Shown: in pieces, positions 9,043 through 16,929 of the stretch
Layout: each line of letters opens with the position of its first letter
Numbering within the stretch: position 1 is the stretch's first letter
Origin: JABDIP01 sp965250245
GTDB lineage: Bacteria > Pseudomonadota > Alphaproteobacteria > DSM-16000 > Inquilinaceae
Reading direction: 5' to 3'
Length of the DNA: 64,000 nt
Assembly (NCBI GenBank): GCA_965250245.1
Contig: OZ252296.1
Coordinates: forward strand, 806,001 to 870,000
Position numbers and translations under genes: made by a program
Notes under the pieces: model-generated
Told to the model about the DNA's origin: nothing
What the model saw: the letters and a program-made list of their open reading frames with translations, nothing else
Database searches by the model: none

Positions 9043-9085
9043 GGCCTTGTTCTTCTCATCCTCATCCTGAGCTTGTCGAAGGACG
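9019..9085. repeat. Palindromic repeat, family 2, at mutY 3' end
   Basis: Inverted repeat with 26-base arms (9019-9044 and 9060-9085), one G-T mismatch and a 15-base loop. The arms contain CCTTCGACAGGCTCAGGATG and its complement. This is a common dispersed palindrome in alphaproteobacteria. The mutY stop codon (9040-9042) lies inside the left arm. It separates mutY from the convergent folB and could act as a terminator for both. Confidence 0.9.
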
Positions 9086-9137
9086 GGGATGAGAAGAACA
9101 AGGCCGGGCCGTGGCCTCGGAACATGGAACACCTGCG

Positions 9138-9575
9138 CTAGGACGCCCGAATACTCGTGCCGGTCGGCCGCGCCCGGACGATCTCGATGCCGACCGCGTC
9201 GGCGTCCGGAAAGGCGTCCAGCTTCTCCACCCGGATCCGGGCAAGTCGGACCCGTGGGTCGGCCAGGCACTCCGCGGCCAGCCGTTCCGCCAGGGTCTCC
9301 AGCAGCGCGATATGGCCGGCGGCGAGGATGTTGCGGGCCGCCAGTACCAGCGGCTCGTAGGACACGACGCAATCGATCTCGTCGGCCTCCGGAGGCCGGT
9401 CCTCGACCTCCAGATCGAGATTGATGCGCACCCGCTGCGGCCCGGTCTTCTCGTGCTCGTAGATGCCGATCTGCGCGGGCAGGACCAGGTCGCGGACGAA
9501 GACGCGGCGAATCCCGGCCCCGAGCGGGTCGATGCCGTGCCGGTCCGTCGGCGTCTCGATCAATGGCTTGGTCAT
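9138..9575 (-). CDS. folB: Dihydroneopterin aldolase
   Basis: Folate pathway enzyme cleaving dihydroneopterin to 6-hydroxymethyl-dihydropterin. The 145-residue sequence has the family pattern: VFVRDLVLPAQIGIYEHEK at the N-terminus, a conserved Tyr in VVSYEPL, LLETLAERLAAECL in the middle and the catalytic Lys in VEKLDAFPDADAVGIEI. A polar N-terminal stretch of about 20 residues precedes the domain, so the start could lie slightly downstream. It is convergent with mutY and downstream of ccrM. Confidence 0.93.
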   Translation of the reverse strand: MTKPLIETPTDRHGIDPLGAGIRRVFVRDLVLPAQIGIYEHEKTGPQRVRINLDLEVEDRPPEADEIDCVVSYEPLVLAARNILAAGHIALLETLAERLAAECLADPRVRLARIRVEKLDAFPDADAVGIEIVRARPTGTSIRAS

Positions 9576-9625
9576 GGCCTGCCGATATCACCGTCGGGCG
9601 GCCGGCACAAGGTGGCGCGGAGACC

Positions 9626-10738
9626 CTATTCGAGCTCGGCGCGGATCTGCTGGCGCAGGGTGTCGATGGGCTGGTAGATGCCGGGCTTCTGCTTGTAGTG
9701 CCAGAAGGTCCAGCCGTTGCAGCTCGGGGCGCCCTGGACCGCGGCGCCGACCTGATGGATCGAGCCGCAATGCTCGCCATGGGGGCTGGAGGCAACCAGG
9801 GTCCCGTCGGCCCGGACCTTGGCGGCGATGCGCCGCTGGCTGTCGGTCAGCAGGTCCCCGACATTGAGCATGCCGCGCTCCACCACCTGGCCGAACGGGA
9901 TGCGCGGCGCGCTGCGCTTCTCGATCGGTTCCACCAGCGACATGTCCTCCGGCCCGTCGATCGCGGCGATGCGGCTGGCGGCGGCGGCGGCATAGGCCGG
10001 GTCGCGCTCGATGCCGATGAAGCGGCGGCCCAGCTTCTTGGCGACCGCGCCGGTGGTGCCGGTGCCGAAGAATGGGTCCAGGACCACGTCGTCGACGGCG
10101 GTCGAGGATATGATAACCCGGTACAGCAGCGCTTCCGGCTTCTGGGTCGGGTGGGTCTTGCGTCCCTCGCCGTCCTTCAGCCGCTCCGGCCCGCCGCAGA
10201 TCGGCAGGGTCCAGTCGCTGCGCATCTGAAGGTCGTCGTTCAGCGCCTTCATGGAGCGGTAGTTGAAGGTGTAGCGGCTGTCCGCCGACCAAGCTGCCCA
10301 GATCAGAGTCTCGTGGGCGTTGGTGAAGCGGGTGCCGCGGAAATTCGGCATCGGGTTGGTCTTGCGCCAGACCACGTCGTTGAGGATCCAGAAGCCCATG
10401 TCCTGGAGCATGGCGCCGACCCGGAAGATGTTGTGGTAGCTGCCGATCACCCAGATCGACCCTTCCGGCTTCAGCACCCGCCGCGCCGCCGACATCCACT
10501 CCCAGGTGAACGCGTCATAGGCCTGGTTGTCGCGGAAGCGGTCCCAATCCTCCTCCACGCCGTCTACGCGGCTGTGGTTGGGGCGGTGCAGCTCGCCGCC
10601 GAGCTGCAGGTTGTAGGGCGGGTCGGCGAAGACGCAATCGACCGAATCCGCCGGCAAATTGTCCATTTCGGCGACGCAGTCTCCGATCAGGATGCTCTCG
10701 CGGCTGCCGGCCAGGGCTTCAGCGGTGATTCGGCGCAT
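9626..10738 (-). CDS. ccrM: Cell-cycle DNA adenine methyltransferase CcrM (GANTC)
   Basis: Adenine N6 methyltransferase of the beta class, marking GANTC sites in alphaproteobacteria and tied to the cell cycle. Motif IV DPPY is at residues 39-42, the SAM-binding motif FFGTGTTGA near 221, and HPTQKPEALL precedes it. The C-terminal domain (about residues 270-370) contains GSIHQVGAAVQG and SCNGWTFWHYK, typical of CcrM and absent from ordinary restriction methyltransferases. No restriction gene is adjacent, which supports an orphan regulatory role. It is followed by folB and preceded by rnhB. Confidence 0.96.
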   Translation of the reverse strand: MRRITAEALAGSRESILIGDCVAEMDNLPADSVDCVFADPPYNLQLGGELHRPNHSRVDGVEEDWDRFRDNQAYDAFTWEWMSAARRVLKPEGSIWVIGSYHNIFRVGAMLQDMGFWILNDVVWRKTNPMPNFRGTRFTNAHETLIWAAWSADSRYTFNYRSMKALNDDLQMRSDWTLPICGGPERLKDGEGRKTHPTQKPEALLYRVIISSTAVDDVVLDPFFGTGTTGAVAKKLGRRFIGIERDPAYAAAAASRIAAIDGPEDMSLVEPIEKRSAPRIPFGQVVERGMLNVGDLLTDSQRRIAAKVRADGTLVASSPHGEHCGSIHQVGAAVQGAPSCNGWTFWHYKQKPGIYQPIDTLRQQIRAELE

Positions 10739-10813
10739 CGGGGCAAGATGCGCAACCGGCGAATCGCCGTCAACTTAATTGTCTGGCGCTTTGTCTGGAT
10801 TCTCGCATTGGAC

Positions 10814-11473
10814 TCAGCGGCTTATGCCGAGTCGCTCAGAGACCGGCGCAAAGCTGCGCCGGTGATGCGGCGAGACGCCGAGTTCGCGCAGCGCCGCCAG
10901 ATGCTCCGCCGTTCCGTATCCGGCGTTGCGGTCCCATCCATATCCGGGGTGCCGGTCCGCCAATTCCGCCATGATATCGTCCCGCGTCACCTTGGCGACG
11001 ATGGAGGCCGCGGCGATCGACAGGCTGCGGCTGTCGCCCTTGACGATCGCCCGTGCGGGGCAGGGCAGGTCCTTCGGCAGCCGGTTGCCGTCGATCAGCG
11101 CGAAATCCGGCGTGTCGGGCAGCGTCTCCAGGGCCCGCCGCATCGACAGGAAGGTCGCCTGCAGCACGTTCAGCCGGTCGATCTCCTCGACCGCTGCGGT
11201 GCCAACACCGATGGCGCAGCACTCCCGGAGTCTCGGGAGGATCGCCTCTCGCCTGCGCGCCGTCAGCGCTTTGCTGTCATCGATCGCGGCCGCGAGGGTC
11301 GGCGGAAGGCCCTCAGCGGGCAGCACGACCGCCGCCGAGACGACCGGCCCGGCCAACGGGCCACGACCCGCCTCATCGACCCCGGCGACGCAGCGCTTCG
11401 GTGCACCGGCTTCGTTCTCCAACAGGATATCGGGCAAAGGCGGATTGTCCTGACGAGGGTGCGAGCTCTCCAA
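10814..11473 (-). CDS. rnhB: Ribonuclease HII
   Basis: Endonuclease removing ribonucleotides and RNA from RNA-DNA hybrids. The 219-residue protein has the signature GVDEAGRGPLAGPVV with catalytic Asp33 and Glu34, the conserved block KGDSRSLSIAAASIVAKVTRD, and GYGWDRNAGYGTAEHL near the end. It lies 75 bases upstream of ccrM on the same strand. The rnhB-ccrM pairing is frequent in alphaproteobacteria. Confidence 0.96.
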   Translation of the reverse strand: MESSHPRQDNPPLPDILLENEAGAPKRCVAGVDEAGRGPLAGPVVSAAVVLPAEGLPPTLAAAIDDSKALTARRREAILPRLRECCAIGVGTAAVEEIDRLNVLQATFLSMRRALETLPDTPDFALIDGNRLPKDLPCPARAIVKGDSRSLSIAAASIVAKVTRDDIMAELADRHPGYGWDRNAGYGTAEHLAALRELGVSPHHRRSFAPVSERLGISR

Positions 11474-11549
11474 GTCGAGCTATAGCGAATCAAAACCGAA
11501 CGGTGAATCCCTGCAATGGCTGTGATCACTGCACCGCCTCTCCCCACTT

Positions 11550-11655
11550 CGTCGTCCCCGGGCTTGACCCGGGGACCCATGCCCGACGTCGAAGCATCGC
11601 TTGAGTGCTGGTGCTGGCGGCACGATGGGTCCCCGGGTCAAGCCCGGGGACGACG
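11550..11655. repeat. Palindromic repeat, family 3 (perfect 31-base arms)
   Basis: Two perfect inverted arms of 31 bases, 11550-11580 and 11625-11655, with core GTCCCCGGGCTTGACCCGGG, separated by 44 bases. Dispersed palindromes of this type are common in alphaproteobacterial genomes. It occupies the space between rnhB and the radical SAM gene, both on the minus strand. The small frames crossing it are artefacts of the repeat. Confidence 0.88.
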
Positions 11656-11703
11656 AGGGGCGGGGGGACTCTCTCCTCAGAATCACGACGCAAAGCCAAG
11701 TGG

Positions 11704-12795
11704 TCACAGCAACCGCAACTGATCGCCTTTGGCCGGCGGCACCTGGAATTGCGAGATATCGAGGCCGGAGCGGCCGGTGGTGAGGCCGAGGCGTCGGATG
11801 GCGGTCTTGAAGCGGGCATTCAGCAGGTCGGCGACGGCGCCGGTGCCGCGCATGCGCTTGCCGAACTCGGATGTGTAGAGGGCGCCGTCGCGGGTCTGGC
11901 GGACCAGGCTCAGCACCCGGTCGGCGCGGTCGGGCACATGGGTGCGCAGCCATTCGGTGAACAGGTCCTTGATCTCCAGCGGCAGGCGCAGGAGGACATA
12001 GCCGGCCGCCGCCGCACCGCGCTCCGCGGCGGCGGACAGGATCGATTCCAACTCGTGGTCGTTGAGCGATGGGATCATCGGCGCCGCCATGACGCCGTTG
12101 GGTACGCCGGCGGCGGTCAGCCCGGCGATGGTCTCCAGCCGGCGCGGCGGCGTGGCAGCCCGCGGCTCCATATGCCGGGCCAGGTCCCGGTCCAGCGTGG
12201 TGACGGAGACAAAGACCTGGGCCAGCCCCTTCCGGGCCATCGGCGCCAGGATGTCGAGGTCGCGCAGCACCAGGGCGGATTTGGTGACGATGCCGACCGG
12301 GTGGTTGAAGCGTGCCAGCACCTCCAGAATCGACCGGGTGAGCTCCAGCTCCCGCTCTACCGGCTGATAGGGGTCGGTATTGGTGCCGAGCGCGATCAGC
12401 TTCGGCTTGTAGCGCGGATGCCGCAGCTCCGCCTCGAGCAGTGCGGCGACGTCCGGCTTGTAGAAGAGCCGGGTCTCGAAATCGAGGCCGGGGGAGAGGC
12501 CGAGAAAGGCGTGGGTCGGGCGAGCGTAGCAATAGACGCAGCCATTTTCGCAGCCGCGATAGGGGTTGATCGACTGGTCGAAGGGGATGTCGGGGGAGGC
12601 GTTGCGGGTGATGACGCTGCGCGCGGTGTCGATGGTGAGCACGGTGCGCAGCGGCGGCAATTCCTCCTCCACCGTGCCCCAGCCATCGTCGACCGCCTCC
12701 TTGGCCAGGGCCTCGAAGCGTCCGCTGCGATTGCTGACCGCTCCGCGCCCCTTGCGCGGCCGGTCCGGCAAGCCGTTTTCCGTGCCGTCCACCAT
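11704..12795 (-). CDS. PA0069-family radical SAM protein
   Basis: Radical SAM enzyme of 363 residues related to the spore photoproduct lyase-like group. The [4Fe-4S] motif is CENGCVYCYARPTH (C-X3-C-X2-C). Other conserved blocks are INPYRGCENGC, ALGTNTDPYQPVE, IVTKSALVLRDLDIL and a C-terminal region with LLRLPLEIKDLF. The ATG at 12795 is preferred over a TTG ten codons upstream. The reaction is unknown in this family; members are widespread in proteobacteria. A family 1 repeat lies just upstream. Confidence 0.9.
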   Translation of the reverse strand: MVDGTENGLPDRPRKGRGAVSNRSGRFEALAKEAVDDGWGTVEEELPPLRTVLTIDTARSVITRNASPDIPFDQSINPYRGCENGCVYCYARPTHAFLGLSPGLDFETRLFYKPDVAALLEAELRHPRYKPKLIALGTNTDPYQPVERELELTRSILEVLARFNHPVGIVTKSALVLRDLDILAPMARKGLAQVFVSVTTLDRDLARHMEPRAATPPRRLETIAGLTAAGVPNGVMAAPMIPSLNDHELESILSAAAERGAAAAGYVLLRLPLEIKDLFTEWLRTHVPDRADRVLSLVRQTRDGALYTSEFGKRMRGTGAVADLLNARFKTAIRRLGLTTGRSGLDISQFQVPPAKGDQLRLL

Positions 12796-12872
12796 CCCGG
12801 AAGCATAGCCGGGAAGAGAGAACAAATAAAGAACATTCGATGCGCTATTGGGCGTATTTTCCTATCCCAGGG

Positions 12873-12956
12873 CCGTCATCGCGAGCGAAGCGTGGCGATC
12901 CACTCTGTCGGCTGGAACAGTGGATTGCCGCGTCGCTGCGCTCCTCGCAATGACGG
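12873..12956. repeat. Dispersed palindromic repeat, family 1, copy 2
   Basis: Second copy of the element at 218-298: arms CCGTCATCGCGAGCGAAGCG and CTCCTCGCAATGACGG with inner GATCCACTC and AGTGGATTG. The middle differs between copies while the arms match closely, as expected for a hairpin kept by pairing. It lies between moaB and the radical SAM gene. Confidence 0.88.
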
Positions 12957-12987
12957 TGCGGGATGGTTCGGACAGCACGGCGCCCCG

Positions 12988-13527
12988 TCAGCCGGGCTGG
13001 TGTTCCTTCAGCCGGGGCAGCAGCTCGACGAAATTGCACGGCCGGTGCCGGTAGTCGAGCTGGTAGAGCAGGATGCCGTCCCAGGCGTCCTTGCAGGCGC
13101 CGTTGGAGCCGGGCAGGGCGAACAGGTAGGTGCCGTTGGCGACGCCGGCGGTGGCCCGGCTCTGGATCGTCGAGGTGCCGACCTTGTCGTAGCTGATCAT
13201 CCGGAACAGCTCGCCGAAGCCGGGGATCTCCTTCTCCCAGACCGCCGCGAAGGCCTCGGGCGTGACGTCCCGGCCGGTGACGCCGGTGCCGCCGGTGGAG
13301 ATCACCACCTCGATCTCGGGGTCGGCGACCAGGCGCTTCAGGTGCTTCACGACGGCCGGCAGATCCTCGCGCACGATGTCCCGCGCGGCGACCCGATGGC
13401 CGGCCTTCTCGATACGCTCGGCGAGCAGGTCGCCCGACGTGTCGTCGGCCGCGGTGCGCGTGTCCGAAAGGGTCAGGACCGCGATGTTGACCGGGATGAA
13501 GGGCCGGTTTTCGTCAATCCTCGCCAC
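12988..13527 (-). CDS. moaB: Molybdenum cofactor biosynthesis protein MoaB
   Basis: MogA/MoaB-family protein, probably adenylating molybdopterin before molybdenum insertion. The 179-residue sequence has the molybdopterin-binding block STGGTGVTGRDVTPEA and the C-terminal motif ALPGSNGACKDAWDGIL. It starts with GTG at 13527, inside the end of the lytic transglycosylase gene (14-base overlap), so the two are translationally linked although their functions seem unrelated. No other Mo-cofactor gene is in the window. Confidence 0.94.
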   Translation of the reverse strand: MARIDENRPFIPVNIAVLTLSDTRTAADDTSGDLLAERIEKAGHRVAARDIVREDLPAVVKHLKRLVADPEIEVVISTGGTGVTGRDVTPEAFAAVWEKEIPGFGELFRMISYDKVGTSTIQSRATAGVANGTYLFALPGSNGACKDAWDGILLYQLDYRHRPCNFVELLPRLKEHQPG

Positions 13528-15400
13528 GCTCGGCTACCTCGATCTGGACGTCGTCCAGCGAGGTATAGCGTGGCCACCCACCGCTCGCAATGCGGTCCAA
13601 GGTGGGGGTCGGCTGGCCCATGCGCTGCCGGTAGATCCACAGATTGGCCATCACCCGCTCCAGATAACCGCGGGTCTCGATGTTCGGGATGCTCTCGATG
13701 AACAGCAGCGCGTCGTCGTCGTACTCGACCCGGCTCAGCCAGCGGGAAAGCCGCCCCGGACCGGCATTGTAGGAGATCAGCATGCGGGCGAGATCGCCGT
13801 TGACCAGCCGGTGGCCGAGCATCCGGTTCACATAGGTCTGGCCGAGCTGCAGGTTGGTCGGTGGGTCGTAGAGCCGGGCCCGGCCGCTGGCGCCCCGGAA
13901 GCCGCGGCCGCCGACATGGATAGCGGTGCCCGGCATCATCTGCATCAGGCCGCGGGCGCCTGCCCGGCTGCGGGCATTCGGGTTGAACCGCGATTCCTGG
14001 CGGATGATGGCGTAGACCAGCGCCCGGTCGGTCTCGAAGCCCTCCGCCGGTTCCCAGCTCGGGATCGGATAGAGCGCGGCGTCGTAGGTGCCGCCGACGG
14101 CCGGCGTGACGTTCGATCCGACCGCGAAGCCAAGCTGCGGCATGTCGCCCTGGTCGGCCAGCGCCACCAGCGCCTCCTGGACCAGCGGCGGCGCGTCCGC
14201 CGGGCGGATCCGGATCAGCTCGTCGCGGGCCAGTTCCCGGCGCCCGACCTGCAGCAGGCCCAGCGCCCGATGGGCGGCCGGAACCTCGGCCAGCGCCTCC
14301 AGATGGGCGATGGTCAGCGACGGCGAGCGGAAGTTGAATTCGGGATCGATGCCCAGCGTGCGCTGGGCCAGCAGGCCGTAGAATGTGTGCGGGAACTGCG
14401 CGGCATGCTGCAGCCAGCCATCGACGGCGTCCGGCTGCCGCGCCCGCAGATGCGCCCGCGCGGCCCAATAGGCGCCGGCCGCCTGGCTCCACGGCCCGGA
14501 GCAATCGGCCTCGGCGAATTGCGCGAAATAGCCGGCGGCGGCCTCGTAATCCTGCATGCGCCAGGAGGCGAGACCGGCCACCCAATAGCCCTGCGGCGCC
14601 CGGTCGCCGGACCGGTCCATCACCGCCGTGGCGTGCTCCATCGCCTTGTCCAGAAGGCCTTGATAGAAGTAGCCGCCGGCGATCTCGGCGCGCAGCCGGT
14701 CGAACTCGGTGCGATGGATGTGCGGCCGGCGGGTCTGCAGATACTCGTAGGCGCGGGTGATTCGCACATTGCGCAGGTGCCGGTGCACGTTGCGCTCGGT
14801 CCGCCAATACCGCGTCCGCCCCAGCTCGTAGCGGCAGGTGGCGACGCCGTAGTTCTCCACCGTGCCGTATTGCCGCTCGACCGTGACCGGCCGGCGCGGG
14901 CGGGAGGAGCCGGAGGGGCGCCGCTGCATCGCCAGGCGGTAGACCTGCTGCGCCCGCGGCTGGTCGGCGTAGTTGGCCATCCACTCGCGCAGTTGCGGAT
15001 AGGTGGACCGCCATGCGGTCGGATGCATGTAGCGCTGGAACAGCACATGGCCCATCAGCCGGTCATCGACGATCTGCTCGATCAGCTCGTCGGCGGCGCT
15101 CATGTCGCCGGCTTCCTGCAGCGCGAAGATGCGGCGATAGAGCTCGACATCCGGCTCGGTCAGGAAGAAGGCAGCGAATTCCGGCACCCGTGGCGCGGTG
15201 ATGCCCGACGCCCCGGCGTTCAGCCGGATACCGGCATCGGCGGGCGCGATCGGCCGTGCCGGCCCCGCGGTCGCCAGGGCCGAGGCGGCGAACACTGCAA
15301 GCAGCGTCGCGAAGACCGAAAATGCCGCACGGGTCGGGCGTCCTCGCCCCGACCGTCTGCGACCCCGCCTGTTGCGAGCGGACCGAAATAATCCCAGCAT
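13514..15400 (-). CDS. Soluble lytic murein transglycosylase (SLT family)
   Basis: Periplasmic enzyme cleaving peptidoglycan glycan strands to anhydromuramyl products. The 628-residue protein has a basic N-terminus followed by a signal segment (AAFSVFATLLAVFAASALATAG), a long helical superhelix domain (about residues 70-430) and a C-terminal SLT domain. That domain has the catalytic Glu in IIRQESRFNPNA, then GARGLMQMMPGTA, NLQLGQTYV and LISYNAGPGRLSRW. Size and order match Slt70-type enzymes. The gene overlaps moaB downstream. Confidence 0.94.
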   Translation of the reverse strand: MLGLFRSARNRRGRRRSGRGRPTRAAFSVFATLLAVFAASALATAGPARPIAPADAGIRLNAGASGITAPRVPEFAAFFLTEPDVELYRRIFALQEAGDMSAADELIEQIVDDRLMGHVLFQRYMHPTAWRSTYPQLREWMANYADQPRAQQVYRLAMQRRPSGSSRPRRPVTVERQYGTVENYGVATCRYELGRTRYWRTERNVHRHLRNVRITRAYEYLQTRRPHIHRTEFDRLRAEIAGGYFYQGLLDKAMEHATAVMDRSGDRAPQGYWVAGLASWRMQDYEAAAGYFAQFAEADCSGPWSQAAGAYWAARAHLRARQPDAVDGWLQHAAQFPHTFYGLLAQRTLGIDPEFNFRSPSLTIAHLEALAEVPAAHRALGLLQVGRRELARDELIRIRPADAPPLVQEALVALADQGDMPQLGFAVGSNVTPAVGGTYDAALYPIPSWEPAEGFETDRALVYAIIRQESRFNPNARSRAGARGLMQMMPGTAIHVGGRGFRGASGRARLYDPPTNLQLGQTYVNRMLGHRLVNGDLARMLISYNAGPGRLSRWLSRVEYDDDALLFIESIPNIETRGYLERVMANLWIYRQRMGQPTPTLDRIASGGWPRYTSLDDVQIEVAERGED

Positions 15401-15619
15401 TACACCCTTATATCGGCGGCGCTTTTTAACGACTAGTTAAGGAAACTGGGCAATTGCGTAAAATTTTGGATTTATTCTGTTAAGACTTTGGCAGTCTTTT
15501 TCTCGCGGCCCAGGGATCGCGCGGGGTACTGAATTGGCGGTTGAACGGCGCCCGAAGACGTCCACACGAAAATGTGTTGAAGGTGGCTTCCGCCAGGGCG
15601 CGGCTGCCGGCGACTCGAT

Positions 15620-15659
15620 CGGCCGGTTTTCTAAAGGCCGATCTTTAGAAAACCGGCCG
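15620..15659. terminator. Perfect 17-bp hairpin, probable terminator
   Basis: Arms 15620-15636 and 15643-15659 pair perfectly around a six-base loop; the inner arm is TTTTCTAAAG / CTTTAGAAAA. It lies 19 bases after the stop of the minus-strand YdeI-like gene, so on that strand it fits a terminator, although the outer stem is GC-rich and no clear U run follows. The rest of 15401-15677 (277 bases) is the upstream region of the lytic transglycosylase gene; I see no other feature there. Confidence 0.5.
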
Positions 15660-15677
15660 GGCGGCGATGCGCCGAGC

Positions 15678-15914
15678 TCACGGTTTCGGTGACCAGGCCA
15701 TGCCCATGTAGCCATGCCCGGCCTTCAGCTCGCCGAGCATCCGGTCGATGCGCCGTTGCTTGGTCTCGGCCTTCTTGGCGCTGTTGATCCACCAGAGGTA
15801 ATCGTTGCGCTGATAGGGCGGGCGCGCCTCGTAGGCGGGCAAGAGACCCTGTATGGTCAAGGCTTCGCGCACCGCGCTTGGCATGTCCTGCTGAGGTCGT
15901 TTCAAGGCGCACAT
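15678..15914 (-). CDS. YdeI/OmpD-associated (OmdA) family protein
   Basis: Short protein of about 78 residues matching the C-terminal OmdA-type motif: ARPPYQRNDYLWWINSAKK followed by ETKQRRIDRMLGELKAGHGYMGM. These proteins are small, cytoplasmic and of unclear function; some relatives are annotated as bacteriocin protection proteins. The start at 15914 (MCALKR) has AGGGAG seven bases upstream, better than the upstream in-frame ATG at 15935. A perfect hairpin follows the stop. Confidence 0.75.
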   Translation of the reverse strand: MCALKRPQQDMPSAVREALTIQGLLPAYEARPPYQRNDYLWWINSAKKAETKQRRIDRMLGELKAGHGYMGMAWSPKP

Positions 15915-16007
15915 TCGCAAGCTCCCTACGGGCATCTCGCAGTATGGCGGATGCGTCCTGACACCAGCCTGTCAGGAGACCTCGCCGCGAACTGCGCTGC
16001 TCGGTCG

Positions 16008-16841
16008 CTAGCCCTTGATCCCCTCCAGCCGCGCCTTGATCGCCAGCAGGTCGCGCCAGGCGTCGCGTTTTTGGGCGGGTTGGCGCAGCAGGTAGGCCGG
16101 GTGGTAGATGGCGATGGTGGGGACGGCGGCGGCCATGCCGGGGATGGTGTGGTCGATCCAGCGGCCGCGCAGCCGGGTGATGCCCTCGGTGGTGCCCAGC
16201 AGGGTCTTGGCGGAGGTGCCGCCGGCCAGGACGAGGATCTTGGGGTGCACCAGGGCCACGTGCCGTTCGGCGAAGGGCAGGCAGGCGGCGATCTCCGCCG
16301 CATTGGGCTGGCGGTTGCCGGGCGGGCGCCAGTTCAGGATGTTGGTGATGTAGACGCCGGTCCGGTCCAGGCCGATGGCGGCCAGCATGCGGTCGAGCAG
16401 TTGACCGGCCGGGCCGACGAAGGGCAGCCCCTGGCGGTCCTCCTGCGCCCCCGGCGCCTCGCCGACGATCATGATGTCCGCGTCCGGATTGCCGTCGGCG
16501 AAGACCAGGTTGGTGGCGGTGTGCTTCAGGGCACAGCCCTCGAAGGCCTCCAGCGCCGCCTTCAGCGCGGCGAGGTCTGGGGCGGCCGCCGCCAGGTTGC
16601 GGGCATCGGCGCCGGCCGCCTCGGCGCCGGCCAGCAGCGCCTCGGTCGGGCGGCCGGCGGGCCGTCGCTGGGGTTGCGCCGGCGCGGCGGGGCCGGGTGC
16701 TGACGCCGGTCTGGCCGCCTCGGGCTTGGGCTTCGGAGGGGCCGTCATGTCGAAGGGCTGCTCGGCGATGGCCTCGTCGACGCCCATCTCCTGGTACCAG
16801 CGCAACAGGTCGGAAGGCGGCTGTTTGCTTGTGTTGGCCAT
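16008..16841 (-). CDS. Family-4-like uracil-DNA glycosylase without Fe-S cysteines
   Basis: Uracil-DNA glycosylase fold of 277 residues. An 80-residue Pro/Ala-rich N-terminal linker precedes the domain with GEAPGAQEDRQGLPFVGPAG (from residue 127), ITNILNWRPPGNRQP and the C-terminal IAIYHPAYLLRQ. Family 4 enzymes usually hold a [4Fe-4S] cluster with four cysteines; only Cys103 and Cys187 are present here, and the position after ITNI.. is NW instead of KC. Such sequences occur in other alphaproteobacteria, so this is probably a lineage feature. It is divergent from the ETF-QO gene. Confidence 0.88.
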   Translation of the reverse strand: MANTSKQPPSDLLRWYQEMGVDEAIAEQPFDMTAPPKPKPEAARPASAPGPAAPAQPQRRPAGRPTEALLAGAEAAGADARNLAAAAPDLAALKAALEAFEGCALKHTATNLVFADGNPDADIMIVGEAPGAQEDRQGLPFVGPAGQLLDRMLAAIGLDRTGVYITNILNWRPPGNRQPNAAEIAACLPFAERHVALVHPKILVLAGGTSAKTLLGTTEGITRLRGRWIDHTIPGMAAAVPTIAIYHPAYLLRQPAQKRDAWRDLLAIKARLEGIKG

Positions 16842-16929
16842 CCCCAGAAGCTATCACGCGCACTAACCGGGACGCCAACGGCACACTATCTTTCCTCCCT
16901 GAGAGGTCATCACTGCGGACAGGTTTGGG

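Noticed and set aside
9626..10738. Restriction-modification system around the DNA methyltransferase
   Set aside because: No endonuclease gene is adjacent, and the C-terminal domain matches orphan CcrM.
11516..11722. Small plus-strand frame containing SSPGLTRGP-like peptides
   Set aside because: Typical translation of a family 3 palindromic repeat, not a gene.
15437..15715. 92-residue minus-strand frame between the transglycosylase and YdeI-like genes
   Set aside because: Overlaps the YdeI-like gene and the hairpin, no ribosome site, no family similarity.
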